Positions 37,336-53,237 of a stretch of DNA of 64,000 nucleotides are shown here, in pieces. The notes beneath the pieces are model-generated. The model ran no database searches and had not been told where the DNA came from. It worked only from the letters and a program-made list of their open reading frames with translations. The stretch spans positions 17,210,464-17,274,463 of the forward strand of contig NC_045143.1 of the NCBI RefSeq assembly GCF_008831285.2, written 5' to 3'. This DNA comes from Nymphaea colorata. Lineage: Eukaryota; Streptophyta; Magnoliopsida; Nymphaeales; Nymphaeaceae. The first letter of the stretch is position 1; every line of letters starts with the position of its first letter. Both the position numbers and the translations under genes were made by a program.

Positions 37336-40300
37336 GCCTTGTAGCACCACCGCCATCCCCAGAGTTTTTCTGTGACTTTGTAGTTCTAATAATTTTTAAC
37401 CCAGTCGAAAAAGTTACTAAGAAATTTGGAAGCAACTCCACCCAGATACTGGTGGTAAGAGAGACGATTTAACCCAGTAGCTATGAGGATCCGATTTAGG
37501 CAGGCCAGAGAGAGAGAGAGAAATGTGGGTCCGGGTCTGGTTCTGTTAGTTAAGTTAGCTAGAGGTACCGGCTGATGTAGAGACGCCAACTAACTGGATC
37601 GTAATTGGTTTTGGACGGTTTCGTACGGATATTGGATCTATAAGCTAGCGTGAAACTCCTGCGATTGCTACAAGGAGGACCACCCAAGTTGGTGCCGCAC
37701 CATGTCCCTGAGTAGCACCTAACTAACCAATCCCATTCTCTTTCTGCTGACCCACTCAGTCGTTGGAACCCATCACATGGATCCAACCCTCGTTGACATC
37801 TCCGAGCCAACTTCCTGTTGCTATGCGGCCAAAGATTTTCCTAAATGTGGTACGAATGGAGATGGAACGGTAGGTAGAATTGTACAATTCGAATTCACGG
37901 ACACTTTAAATAAACTTTTGCTTTTGAAAGGGAAAAAAAAAACTCCGATCTTCCTTTTTTCCAAAATAAAATTTGTGTATCGCAATCACATGACCTAAAT
38001 CTCAAGTTCTACTAAACAATTCACGCGTTTCACATTCATAAGTTCAACGTGTACAATAGTTTTATATCCACAAAACCTTGCAAATGACATATATATATAT
38101 ATACGTATGTACGTACGAGAGAGAGAGAGTTGACTTAGCAGTTGCAGTTGGAGGAGCCCAACTACACTACTATGTCTCTCTCACAACATACCTTGCTAAT
38201 TATTTCTCTTTCTCTCTTATGCATGTTTTTCCTTTTATTTTTATTATGGGTTTGTACTGAGAGGCAACTTCTCACCCGTTTCGTTGATGAACGGAAAATA
38301 TGTTGTAAAAACGTGCCTAAGCATCTAAGTCTTCAGACAGCCACCCTTTTGGACTAATTTATAGCTCCCAATTCAAAAAAAAAAAAAGTTCCAAAATGAT
38401 TTTCCTTTCTTTTTTCTACTTTTTTTTTCTTTATTTCCTTTTTATTGCTCCTGTTTTTTTTTCCTTTCTCTTTATCTGCTTTTGACCCGCCTCAGCCTTT
38501 TTAAAGGTTCCATCTTATTAGACCCACCTACCACTGTTGGCTACGTAGAGTATGTAGTAATAGTCCTTGTAGATTTCTGCTTTATTATATCTAAGATTTG
38601 ATCTCACAAAAGGCTACATTCAAAAGCGGTGCAATTAAAAAACACAATGAAAATCATTGATCGGGGGTGCGATTAAAATAACCATATCTATCCTCCTATG
38701 ACGGACTTATTTAGTTATATTTGTATTTGAAATACAATTTTATTCCTTTATCCTGTTGGCTCATAATTTAGTTTAAAACCTCGATGAGATTAAATGTAAA
38801 ACATGTAATGATACGCCCTTTTTTTTTATTGGAAAGCTCGTCAAACTGGAAGGATGTGAAAACATAAAACCCAAAAAACGTTCTGCAGCGATTAGATTTA
38901 ACTGAGACCTCGTGTCTAGAAGTTGTCAGCGGAAATGAGGCTCAGTTAAGAAAACAAAAAAACCTGAGGCTTCTTTCTTAATTATAGCCGAAAAAATAAT
39001 CCCTAAATGGTAATCTCCCATGTTATGTTATACGAATTTCATATAAAATAGCATTCACTTGTTTGTGATTCACTATTTTAACGTGCAGTGTCCTGCAATT
39101 CTACGATCTTGTAATTCCCAAAAAGTTTCTCACAAGCCGACTATCATTTTAGATATTACTGCAAACATGTCAATGAACCCAGTATTTTTTTTTCATTTTT
39201 ACAACTTTTAAAAACGGAAAAAAAAAAAGAATTTTAGGATCCGCCATCTTGGGCTTGTTGCCCTAATGATCGTCGTCCTTTGAGAAATGCAGATCGGTTA
39301 CATTAACTATACCCTCTCTCCTCGGACGAGTCCACGCCTAATAATTAAAGAATATATTTTACAGAAAGGCACTCCAAATTTAATAATATAATAAAAAGTC
39401 ACCGGAAAAGTATTCAAATTTTACCATGGTTAACTTAAAACGCGCGTTTCCATCAGAAGAGGAGAGGGAAACACTGGAAAGGATGCAAACAGCCTGGCTC
39501 AGGTCAGATTTACCGTTTATAATGTTTGATATAATTCAATCTTTTATGATGTTTGGACACCGATCCAAACTTATTTGATACTCATTTTGAAATCTGATAA
39601 GAGTAAGACTCATCTTTTATGTATAATGGAGACGAACTCTCATTGAATTTTAGACTCCGACTCAAATCTGGATCCATGGAAAGTCGAATTAATGAAGAAG
39701 TTCTTCTCCTCTTGCCAAATTTAATTAAACGGGTTCAGACTGGAATTGGTAAATCGGATTTTACCGACCCATTTCCATACCCACGTCTCTCTCTCTTTCT
39801 ATCTATCTCGTGGCACATGACTGCTGTGATCGTACATGCTGCGCACATGGGCCTCTGTTTGAGGCCGCGAAGACAAAACCACCCGCTTTACTAAAAAATT
39901 GTTAACTTGTGTTTTTTGTCTTTCTTTATGTACAATATAGGCAGTCAAATGAAAATAAAAGGCTTTAGGTTTATATTTGAAATTATGAACAGTAGCTGAA
40001 TTATAAAAATGATTTTGTCGGAGTCTGACATATATGAAAAAAAGAGACACGAACGGTGTAAGTTAAGTAGCCGTGACAGCTTTTGACCCCGTTATTTTTT
40101 GCCCTTGAGCTAAAGAGAAAACAATTCCTCGTTAACGGAGATCAAAATATCTGTGGGTCATACATGTCGAGCTAATGAAAGCCAACTTGATTTTCGAAAA
40201 TCTTCAGTTAAGCAGCGCACTTTTGCCATTGTAATTTCAAAAGCAACCTTTCATTGCTTGGAGGGGTGTTGACACACTCGTGAAATATATTAGCAGTTGT

Positions 40301-42192
40301 TGCTGGTTCGTGCCAGGACAAGGGATGTTCTAATTGACATTTAGTGCAAATGTAGCTCTGAGGCATCCCTCTCTCTCGATGAGTTGAATTCTCATCCACT
40401 CACAAAATGCAACCTTCCATTGTATTGTTGAACCCATAGAGCACAACTTTCATTTAACATGTCCAGTTAATAGTCACCAAAAACCCGTTTTTTCAAAAAA
40501 AGAAAAAGAAAAAAACGTGATAAATTAAATGACCGTTTAAAACTTCATGTTTTTTTTTAAACATAAAAAATGAAAAAAATGTATTTGTAATGCAATTTTC
40601 ACGTTTTTAATGCCAAAAGGTTTTTTTTATTTTTTATTTGTTGTGAATCTACTTATTAGTTTCTCACTTATTAAAAAATTTTATTTTTATTTTTTTGAAA
40701 TTTTTAAAAGTTACTATATTTTTTTTACATTTTCTTGTTTTTTTCAAGTTTACCGTATTATATAAAAAAAACTCACAATTTAAAACTCCAAAAAGTTATT
40801 TGCTACTATGAAGACCGATATTAATATAATGTTTTAAATATTTTTACCGTGCCTTATAAAAAGACGTAACACCCAAGTTGCTCTATAAACTTAACTTCTA
40901 GTTTGGCATTCATCGATGAAAGTTAGTCGTTCTACAAAAGATTAAAAGAAAACGTGTTTACCGTAAAAGGAGAAATAAGAAGAAGCGCAGTCTGTAAATG
41001 AAAAATTTGCCGTTGCTTTGAACAGTTACAAAAGCGCCATCTTCCCTTTTCTCAGGCTGACCTCCCCGTTAGAGGAAGCACTTCCGAGGGGCCGCATTTC
41101 GTAGGGAACGCCGTTCGGAGTGCGCGTCACGCAAATCGAACCGCGCACTCTCGGGAATAGAAAAACAAACCGACACCCAGCTTGTTTGACTTACTTATTT
41201 CAGTAAAATTTCTTGTTAAAGCACTTTATTTTCGTCACACGTTTACTTTGATTCTGATACGGCGTTTTACTCATATTTAGAAATTTTTTTTATCAAGAGA
41301 GTCAAATTAAAGTTTTTAAATTTTGAGTAAAACCAAAACATAATTTTTCAAAATTATTATACAACACAAGTGAAATTTTCTATAATCTACATATAATTTT
41401 TTTTAAAGATTTTTTTGATACGAGGCTAGGCCCATGCAAGCTCTACCTTGGCTCTACCCTTACTTAAGCAGCATTTCCACCGTCTCTGATGTCTTTCTTA
41501 ACATGTGAATAATCAACACGCTTAGCAACAAAGAGATGTCTTTGGAATCTAGGTGAACATGGAATGCAGCTGGAGTGTAACTGGACAGCAGGCAGCACGA
41601 TGCGTTCGATTCTCATCTGCCTACTCTACCATGCATGTTCTCGTTTGGAGTTCTTTCTCGCTCACCTACAAACAGGAGCTCAAAAATTTTTGTTCGATAT
41701 CTTTTTACTTTATAAAAAAAATTTAGCCTCAACTCGGACAACCCCATTCAAAAGACCAAGTATCTAAGGAAGCTCTTGCTGGCAAGTATTTAATTTCCTG
41801 CATTGTTAGTACAGCTCCTTCAACATGTACTACATTTAATTCATTGTATGCTAAAAGCCTTGTCTTTCTAGTTGCCCCAACAACACCTTGTTCATATATC
41901 ATTTTAGATATGGGTGCAGGTACGGCGTACGACATAAACACGGGTGCAAGTATGGGAGAGGCATAAATCCCATGATACACACAATAATTTAAAGAAGATG
42001 CGTGTGCGAGCACACACACACATATAATTCAATGCGAACAAAATAAATACAATAGCTATTACCAAAACAAAATATACAGTTTTCCTCATAAATATCTACT
42101 GTTGCCAACCAAATTTACATGAATAAACACATAATATTAATGTATTTTATTGTTTCTCTGTCTAAGGAGTATGAGTTTCCAAACAGATATGG
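37336..42192. other. AT-rich intergenic DNA with repeat debris
   Basis: No recognisable gene. Contents are a (TA)n tract near 38085-38104, long T- and A-rich stretches at 38.4-41.4 kb, a GC-rich patch at about 41050-41160, and a GAGGCTAGGCCCATGCAAG-type transposon-like fragment near 41420-41450. Open frames at 39.6-39.9 and 41.7-42.1 kb resemble no family. Confidence 0.6.
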
Positions 42193-42483
42193 ATGCAGAA
42201 ACATGCATCCCGAAAAGATCCTGAAGTCACGATCCCAGTTGGTCCAAACAGGGGCCATGTGCACCGCCTGGCGATGTCGAGATGCACGCTCCTTGGTCTC
42301 TCAGCCTTCAAACTCACCACGTTATCGGCAAACAAGAACCCAATGCGACTCAACTTGTCCAAAGCGTCTCCTCCTCATTGCCTGTCTTTGTCACTCCCGA
42401 CAAGCAACGTCATCAACATCGATGCATTTCGGCCCGAACCTCTCACCGAGACGGTCCTGGAGCCCGATACGGGACACATTTAA
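42193..42483 (+). CDS. Orphan 96-codon ORF, function unknown
   Basis: An ATG-to-TAA frame of 96 codons lies in a GC-rich island inside AT-rich DNA and favours G or C at third positions (ATC, CTC, AAC, ACG, CCG codons). That is unlike the surrounding sequence. I do not recognise the product. It has no signal peptide, membrane helix or motif I can name. Because the island is GC-rich, other frames are also largely open: a 142-codon plus-strand frame overlaps it, and a minus-strand frame has a single stop. It may be a captured gene fragment, a single-exon orphan gene or chance. Confidence 0.25.
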   Translation: MQKHASRKDPEVTIPVGPNRGHVHRLAMSRCTLLGLSAFKLTTLSANKNPMRLNLSKASPPHCLSLSLPTSNVINIDAFRPEPLTETVLEPDTGHI

Positions 42484-46592
<4,109 letters not shown>

Positions 46593-49401
46593 TTGAAAAA
46601 TAGAGGGAGAACTTCAATGGACGAACTCGGACAAGAGTACCATTTTCGTCCATGCTTTCTCATATTTCTGTATTGTATTAGGCATGTAATAGGAAAGTGT
46701 TATAGGGGTATGATTTGGTGAAAGAAAGAGGGAACGAGGGACTGTCTGTTACTTGGAAGTCATGGCGGCGGCAGGGGCGGTGGTGAAGTGGCTGAAGTGG
46801 CTGTCAAATTTACGCAGCCCGCAGCGGCGGAGATTTTGGACAAGGATTGTGTCATAATATAGTTCTTTTTATCTTCTATGATTATGGCATATGTTATGTA
46901 AAACTTTGGTGATGAATCAACTGTATGGTTCATAACTTTTTATTAATTTAGATGTGTTTCCTACATGATAGTCCGGTAAAGCTTTAATTTTGTTTGTTTT
47001 CTTGCATTTATGTGGTCATCTAAAGCTCAACACCTGCCAGGTGAAATGAAAAGAAATATTAGGAAATGGGTTGTCGTAGCTGGCAATCATGTGTAGAGAC
47101 TTGGCGTGTTGCCAAACAGAAAAGAAAGGATGAAAAAAAGTTTCACGCTGCTTTAGCGAATTTTCACCTCCCAAAAAGATTGAAAGAACGAGATTTAAAC
47201 TAAGTCGGTTGATCCAAAGAAACACGATTGTTTTGAATCCAAAAATTGACAAGTTAGAAAACTGGGAATCTGTTTCTTGCGAACCAAAGTACCAATAAGT
47301 TTCAAACATGTCTTTGTGCTAATATTGGGATATCTTTTATTGTGAAGTTTTCCGAGATTTTTTAGTGGAAAGGTCTCAAGTCCAGCTCCCCATTATTTAC
47401 TTGGATATAGTTGTGACGTATGTCCTACACTTAGGAGGGATGCTTTGAATGCATATCTAGTATGAAGATAAGGGCAGTGAAAAAAGAAAAGTCAAAGCAG
47501 AAAAGGAAAAAAGGGCTGCTGTTTCTGACCTCTTTTTACACGTCCTGGAATCTTTTCCCTGCTCTGTCCACTCAAATCAAAGTTTTCACGCGGTTTCGGC
47601 AGAGTCGCTGCAGTGGGTGTGAAGGGTTGGTAAAACCCTACCTAAGCGTCACTAGTTATATAATTTTGATTTATTTTTTAAAAATTGTATAAATGAAAAA
47701 AACTACAATAAAATTTTAATACAAACATAAACTTTTCTTGTGAGTTCTCTTTTTTTTTTTTTTCTGTTGAGAAAGTCTAAAAAGGAAAACTGGTAGTAAT
47801 CCTACCCACCAAACTTTACAAGAACAACGGCCATGAAAAAGCTGGAGAAGCAGACGGCGAGGCTAAAACTTGACACGGCCTTCAAATTGACGCCCTTCAC
47901 ATGGCGCCTTTGCCAACTGCTCACCACCTGTGCTATGGCTAGCCGCATAAACTGTGACATTATAAATGTATACTTTGGAAGGCGGCATTTATTTCGAGAT
48001 ATATGATGCGTGTCAATAAATGAGAGTTTGCAACATGCACGGTTATCACGTCCTTTCCATATGTCTTTCATTTGCACACGATATAACAACCTCCAAGTGG
48101 AAATGCCTCCATCAAAAGCGTTCTATTGCTTTTAGCCTCTCAACAATTGCTTTATATTGTTCTTAGCCTTCATGTCTTATGAAAAAAAAAGAGAACCTAA
48201 TGTTTCGTGGCATAGCAAAGAAGATTGTTGGACTTAGTTTAAATGCACCCTTTTTTCTTCTTTTATATGTCATTTTAGGGGATATTGGAAGAAAATCAAA
48301 CTTAAAATCATGTTCCTTGTTCTCTTCTTTTAATAAATAAAGAGTAGGATGACCTTTAGTTTGTGATGTTAAGAGTTACATATTAGGTCGGAGCTAGGAG
48401 GTCTTTAATAGGAGGAGGGGGTGAACTCTACTTTTAAAATTTTAATAGGAGCTAAAATATAATTTTTCAAAATTTGTATACATGACTAAATGAAAATTTT
48501 TATGCATAGTATGTATTTTTTTTTTTTGAAATTTTGAGATGGGCCAAGGCTTCCGGCCAGCCCCTTTGCTTCGCCTACAACTATTGTTAGCACAACAAGA
48601 AGGGCTTGGTTCTATAATGAAACTACCAACCACCTTACACTACCATTAAGGACAGGAACCAAGGCACCCTCCTTCTGTTTGGCCTTTTGTCTATCAACTT
48701 GGGCAGGAAATTGACACTTAGCAATGTCAATATATTTGATTTGATTAGATATTCGATCGAACCATTTCGAAAAAATCGGGATAAAAAAAAAATACCCGAC
48801 TAAAAAATCAGATCGAATTTGGATTTAAGAAATCACAGCTGACAAGATCTAGATTTGGATTTAGATATACATAAATGTCTGATCAGATTTGGATTCAAGT
48901 ATACATAAATATCCAATGGCATTTAGATTGGAATCTGAATCTGATTTTTACATTCACATTCGAATCTGAATTGGAATCCAAAACATGTGAATATCCTCCT
49001 CAAGCTTTTCTTTTTTTGCTCATAGTCATAGTGGGCTTCTCGTTTCTGCAACTCTATATCACGCTGTGCGAGTTTAGACCTTTCACTGCTCCACTTTTCG
49101 CGTTTCTTTCAGAATCTTAATCCGTAAATCAGAATTTCTACTTTCTGCCCTTTTCAGCTCTGGGAAAACCAGCACAACAATGGTACAAACAGAATTGCTG
49201 ATTATGACTTGTTCTCTATTACCAAGCTTGTATCAAATATGCAATTATGACCACTTAAACAGGTGCCTTCTTCTTTTACAAAAAACTACTTATCATGAAA
49301 ACTTAAACCTAAATTAAACCCAAAAACAACCTAATGATGCAATTACAATGATGCTACTGACCTTCAAGCAGTTGTGCCATCAAGTGCAGACTTAAACTGA
49401 T
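46593..49401. other. Intergenic DNA between expansin and the XS-domain relic
   Basis: The first few hundred bases should include the expansin 3' untranslated region. No gene is recognised beyond it. At about 48.74-48.98 kb there are tandem-like variations on GATTTGGATTTA/GAATCTGAAT, common in plant dispersed repeats. Confidence 0.6.
48390..48585. mobile_element. Dispersed-repeat fragment
   Basis: It begins GGTCGGAGCTAGGAGG and ends GGCTTCCGGCCAGCCCCTTTGCTTCGCC, with an A/T-rich middle. It resembles the fragments at 20.1 and 41.4 kb and the common plant repeat with a GGAGCCAGG-type terminus. No coding capacity; class not determined. Confidence 0.35.
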
Positions 49402-49779
49402 TCAACGTGTAAGCCATTTCCATGAAGAAGACCGCAACTCCTCATTCTTTAAATCAATTCTAAGTATGAGGTAGTCTACTAGAGTGTTCTTCTTTTGTTC
49501 TTCCACCTGTTGGGGCTCACTAATAGTGTTTAGATCACCACGATGAAGTTGCATCTTTACATAATCATCAGCATTATGATAGTCATCTTCCCGGGCTGAC
49601 CATGCATACATACCTGAATCATTCTTTTAAGACTCAGTCCACTAGGTTTTACTATGGAACCTCAGATCAAATGGCGTCTCAAATGATGTCGCGCCAGTCC
49701 AATTCTTCTCAAATTCAACAATTGTCGTTCCTCGAAAACCGCATACATCCCACGTCAGGGTTACTTTTGCTGGGTTGAA
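49402..49779 (-). pseudogene. XS-domain protein relic (FDM/IDN2-like)
   Basis: Read on the minus strand from 49779, the frame gives FNPAKVTLTW, then GFRGTTIVEFEKNWTGATSF. It passes two in-frame stops (about 49630-49650) and continues GMYAWSAREDDY, GDLNTISEP, QVEEQKKNTLVDYLI and LKNEELRS before ending at 49402. The order GTxxVEFxKxWxG, then YxWxAReDDY, then GDLkTISE with a coiled-coil start matches the XS domain of the FACTOR OF DNA METHYLATION/IDN2 family, which binds RNA in RNA-directed DNA methylation. Here both ends are missing (no zinc finger, no XH domain) and the stops make it non-functional. It could not encode an active protein. Assignment is from remembered family motifs. Confidence 0.7.
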
Positions 49780-49916
49780 TAACAAATTGTGACTTTAGCT
49801 AGGAATGTTCAACTAGTCGAACTAACTCGAGCTTTTTCTTTCCCACAGTGTAAGGCCAACTAAATGCATTAGCTAGGAATGTTCAACTAGTCGAAATAAC
49901 AAATTGTGACTTTTTA
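49778..49916. repeat. Shuffled short duplication with a satellite-like motif
   Basis: A 26-base unit beginning TAGCTAGGAATGTTCAACTA occurs at 49796-49821 and 49870-49895. A second unit, AATAACAAATTGTGACTTT, flanks it at 49778-49796 and 49895-49913 in swapped order. Between them, GTAAGGCCAACTAAATGCAT (about 49851-49870) matches the hairpin part of the tandem array some 6 kb downstream (for example near 55753). Confidence 0.7.
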
Positions 49917-52262
49917 TTATATGGTGAGCAAAAATGAAAAAAAGAAAACTACAGGAACCTCTCTCTCTCTCGAGCATGATCCCCATCCAAACTCATAAGG
50001 ATGCCCGTAAGATATAAGTTAGAAAGAAAGAAAAACTCTTTTTTTTTTTTTTTTGCTTCTTTAACCTAAACCATTATGTGTGCAGACGAAGAACTTTAGC
50101 CAGCTATGAACTTAAAAAGAAATGAGTTCCCCCAATCTCTATCTAAACCCACAAGCATATGTGCTTAACAAGATCTAATTAAGTTTGGTTTGGTGAAGTA
50201 TAAATTGATGTCAACCATCGACATCTTTTGTCCGAATGAAGCAACTGATAAACATCAGACGCAAGTTTGAAATAAGTAAATGGATAAAATACATTCTTTG
50301 ACAGGGCCGAAGCAAAGTATTCTCCTCGGAAGACAGCCTTCCCTCGTGTTAAATGTTAACGTTAGCACGTAGGGTAGGGGCCAATTTTTATTCTCCTTTT
50401 TCCTTCGTTATAGCTTTGCCCGAACACCGCCGATGGTCAGTGCCTCTGTTACGCCCGCAACTTATCAAAAGGGCAGTTTATGAAATTTTTAAAATTAAAA
50501 AGTGTTTTTGAAATGATACATAATATTTGGGCCAATTTTGAAGGTTTGGTGAGAGGGGAGGGTTTACCGAGCCCGCCCAACCCCCTCTTTCCTTCTTCTT
50601 TCCTAAAATACAAGAGCCGGACAAAATTTCTGCCCGTTAAGGCGTTATTTCTTTTTTTTTTTCGGTCCTTGCCCGTGGAGAAGGCTCGTCTAGTCGTCTT
50701 CCTCTCGCAGATGCTCTTCGCATGCAGCTGCTGATTCTCTTAGTGCACATCTGCATCAGCTCCTCTTCGAGCCTGTCCTGGTCAACCGGACCCATATTCG
50801 ATCCAGTCAAACAAACAATTCTCAGTCTCCAAGCGTGCTTCAACGGAGTCTGCATCTCGGACCCAGCGCTCAACATCCCCAATTTCTCTTTCTCCTTCAA
50901 CTAAAGGAAAAAAAAAGAACGCGGCTTATTGTTTCAGAAAATATAGAATGATTATAGCTAAGCTTTGATTGTTTGGTTACAAAATAATATCCATAATCAC
51001 GCAAAAAAAGCGTAGCATTTTCACACCATATAATTCAAAAACACATGTTTCTTCTTATTAAATAGTCTCTTAATTAGGGCAAATTTGGTTAGTACATTTG
51101 CAGACATGAACTCTATTCAGTGCTGTCTTGGTACCGATTCTTTAGATTTTCTTTTTTTTGGACTTAGAAGAGTCCAACTGTAAAATCCAAAGCTTTCATT
51201 TTCCCTCTAGCCAAATATCCTATAAATCAAACTTGCCATCGAGTTAGGAATTGAAATCTTGATTTGATTTTAATGTCAATATCTTGACACGTTCTAGCAA
51301 TAAATTTGAGACCATGGACAAACCGAGTTCTTCTTAAGGGTTGTTTGAAAATATACTAAACCTCAAAGTACAATGCATTTTATCTACTTCAAAATTGGGT
51401 TAGATTCTCTTAATGACCAAAGAGTCTTTTAATGAGCGTTAGTGTTTCATGAATCTACTTCAAAATTGGGTTAAATTCATGAGACACATGTTTCAAGTGT
51501 TGTTTGGTGAATCTACTCAAATTTAAAAAAATTCCTTGTACTATCATCTTTAATTTGTTTCATGAGTGATGAGTCACACAACTCTTGTCATTCCTTCCTG
51601 CCACCTTGTACACCAAATTGGCCGGCCAGGCCGCCCGTCAGTTGATTGGTTGCGAATTGATTAAAAATATTAAAAAATAAAAATAGTTAAATAAAACTTC
51701 AAAATATATTTAAAAGTAATTAAAAGTCTCAACAATATACAAGTTAGTCAAACGCACACCTTCAACAATATAAAAGATGGGTAGTTGGGATCGCCAAATA
51801 TTCTATTTTTTTTTATAAATTTAAATGATTTAATAATTCATTTAATATAACAAAGTTTATAAATCATACACAAAATCAAATATAATTTCTTATTTAAATT
51901 ATAAAATACAAGAGGGGCTAATATCTTATTTAAATTAAAAAATAGTTTAAAATATTTTACACTGATTTAAAAATAAAAAAATGGAGGGAATCGGCTGATA
52001 CACACTGATTCAACCAACAAGGATTACTAACAATAACTTAAGGGGCACGTTTGATGAGCATGAAATATCATACAGCACCCGAACTAAAACTTAAATTTTG
52101 AAAATTTTTTTATCACCTTCTCATTTTTATGTTAAATGTTTAGAAAAAAATTAATTGTTTTTGTGAGTAAGCGAGACTTCGTGCAAAAGTTGGGGGTATC
52201 ATTGTGGTGTTTGAAAATTTGAGCGGCTGTGGGCACCTATTTATAATTTTTTCAAAGTAAGA
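49917..52262. other. Intergenic DNA, nothing firm
   Basis: Mostly AT-rich. A GC-richer island at about 50530-50900 carries overlapping open frames on both strands, including a 60-codon frame from an ATG at 50722. None resembles a family I know. It could be another captured fragment, but I cannot support a product. Confidence 0.5.
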
Positions 52263-52923
52263 ATGAAAAGGGGTCACAATAAATCAAGAAGTTCAAGAAA
52301 CACTTCTCAACGGCCATTCTGTTACGAGGGCTTTCTTTTTCCCGCCGAGTTCCCGGAAAGAAAGCACCCTCTCCTTCTCTCTCGATGGGAGGAGGCTGGA
52401 TCCTCGATGGCGCGACGATGGAGGAGGCTGGATCCTCGATGGTGCGACGATGGAGGAGGATGCAGATTGCATCGGTGGGTTGCCGCAGTTCATCCTTCCA
52501 AATTACGAGCAGCAGCTCCTATCCATCATCCTTCCGCTGGTGAGTTTCCTTCCTCCTCCCTCGCTCTTTCAGCGTTTCTGCGCTCTCATTAGGGCTTGAG
52601 AAAATTTTTAACCCACAAGATCAATGCAGGTCGATCGCTATTATCATTGCATGGAAGGGAAGGGGAGGAGGGGGGGGGGGGGGCATCTAAAAGGTCGAGA
52701 GACAGAGTAGCGAAGTGAGAGAAGAGTTCGATCGGCCTCGTCCCTCGCTCGTCGATCCATCGATTCGCGATTTCACTATTTAGTGATCGATCGATCGATC
52801 GGTCCGTCTCCTTCGCTTTGGGTAAACTCCTTTTGCCCTCCCGTCCTGCAGGTTCTTCTCTTCTCTGCGGTTCCCTCTTACAGTGCAAAAACGCTGAACG
52901 GGGCTCTTGGTCTGACTGTGCAG
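52263..52923. repeat. GC-rich block with 32-bp tandem repeat and simple tracts
   Basis: A 32-bp unit (GGAGGAGGCTGGATCCTCGA...) is repeated at 52388-52419 and 52420-52451 with a partial third copy. A run of about 13 G follows at about 52671-52683, then a (GATC)n run near 52783-52800. The block looks like the 5' end of a plant gene (GC-rich, Arg-rich open frames, possible donor GTGAGT near 52540) but has no recognisable coding product. Confidence 0.6.
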
Positions 52924-53013
52924 ATTACGTGTTCGACGAGACTTGCACGAACTTGAGCGTTTATGAGCATCACAGGAAGGATGTCATCCAAGCGGTAGTC
53001 AAGGGATTCAATG
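52924..53013 (+). pseudogene. Single kinesin motor-domain exon (KIN-7-like)
   Basis: A 90-bp exon-like segment is bounded by a CAG acceptor before 52924 and a GT donor after 53013. It encodes YVFDETCTNLSVYEHHRKDV followed by IQAVVKGFNG. This matches the region of plant KIN-7 (CENP-E-like) motors just before the P-loop. The P-loop segment AYGQTSSGKT that should follow in the next exon is not found in the next several hundred bases, nor is the motor N-terminus upstream. I call it an isolated relic exon. A start of a longer gene running on is unlikely, because ValRS sequence follows. Confidence 0.6.
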
Positions 53014-53237
53014 GTACCCCTTCAAATTAGTTTTTGTTCTTTTAGTATTTTGAAGGATTGGACGATTCTGAAGTAGATAGATGCCTTTATTGCTCTTATT
53101 GCATATCATATAGCTGTTTGTTACCCGTGCATCTACATCCTACTTTTGCAAGATAGTTTGCCTTTAAATTGTTTAATATACATGAAAAATTAATTTGCTG
53201 AAATCCTCTGAGGCCATATGTTGGCAAATAATTTGAA

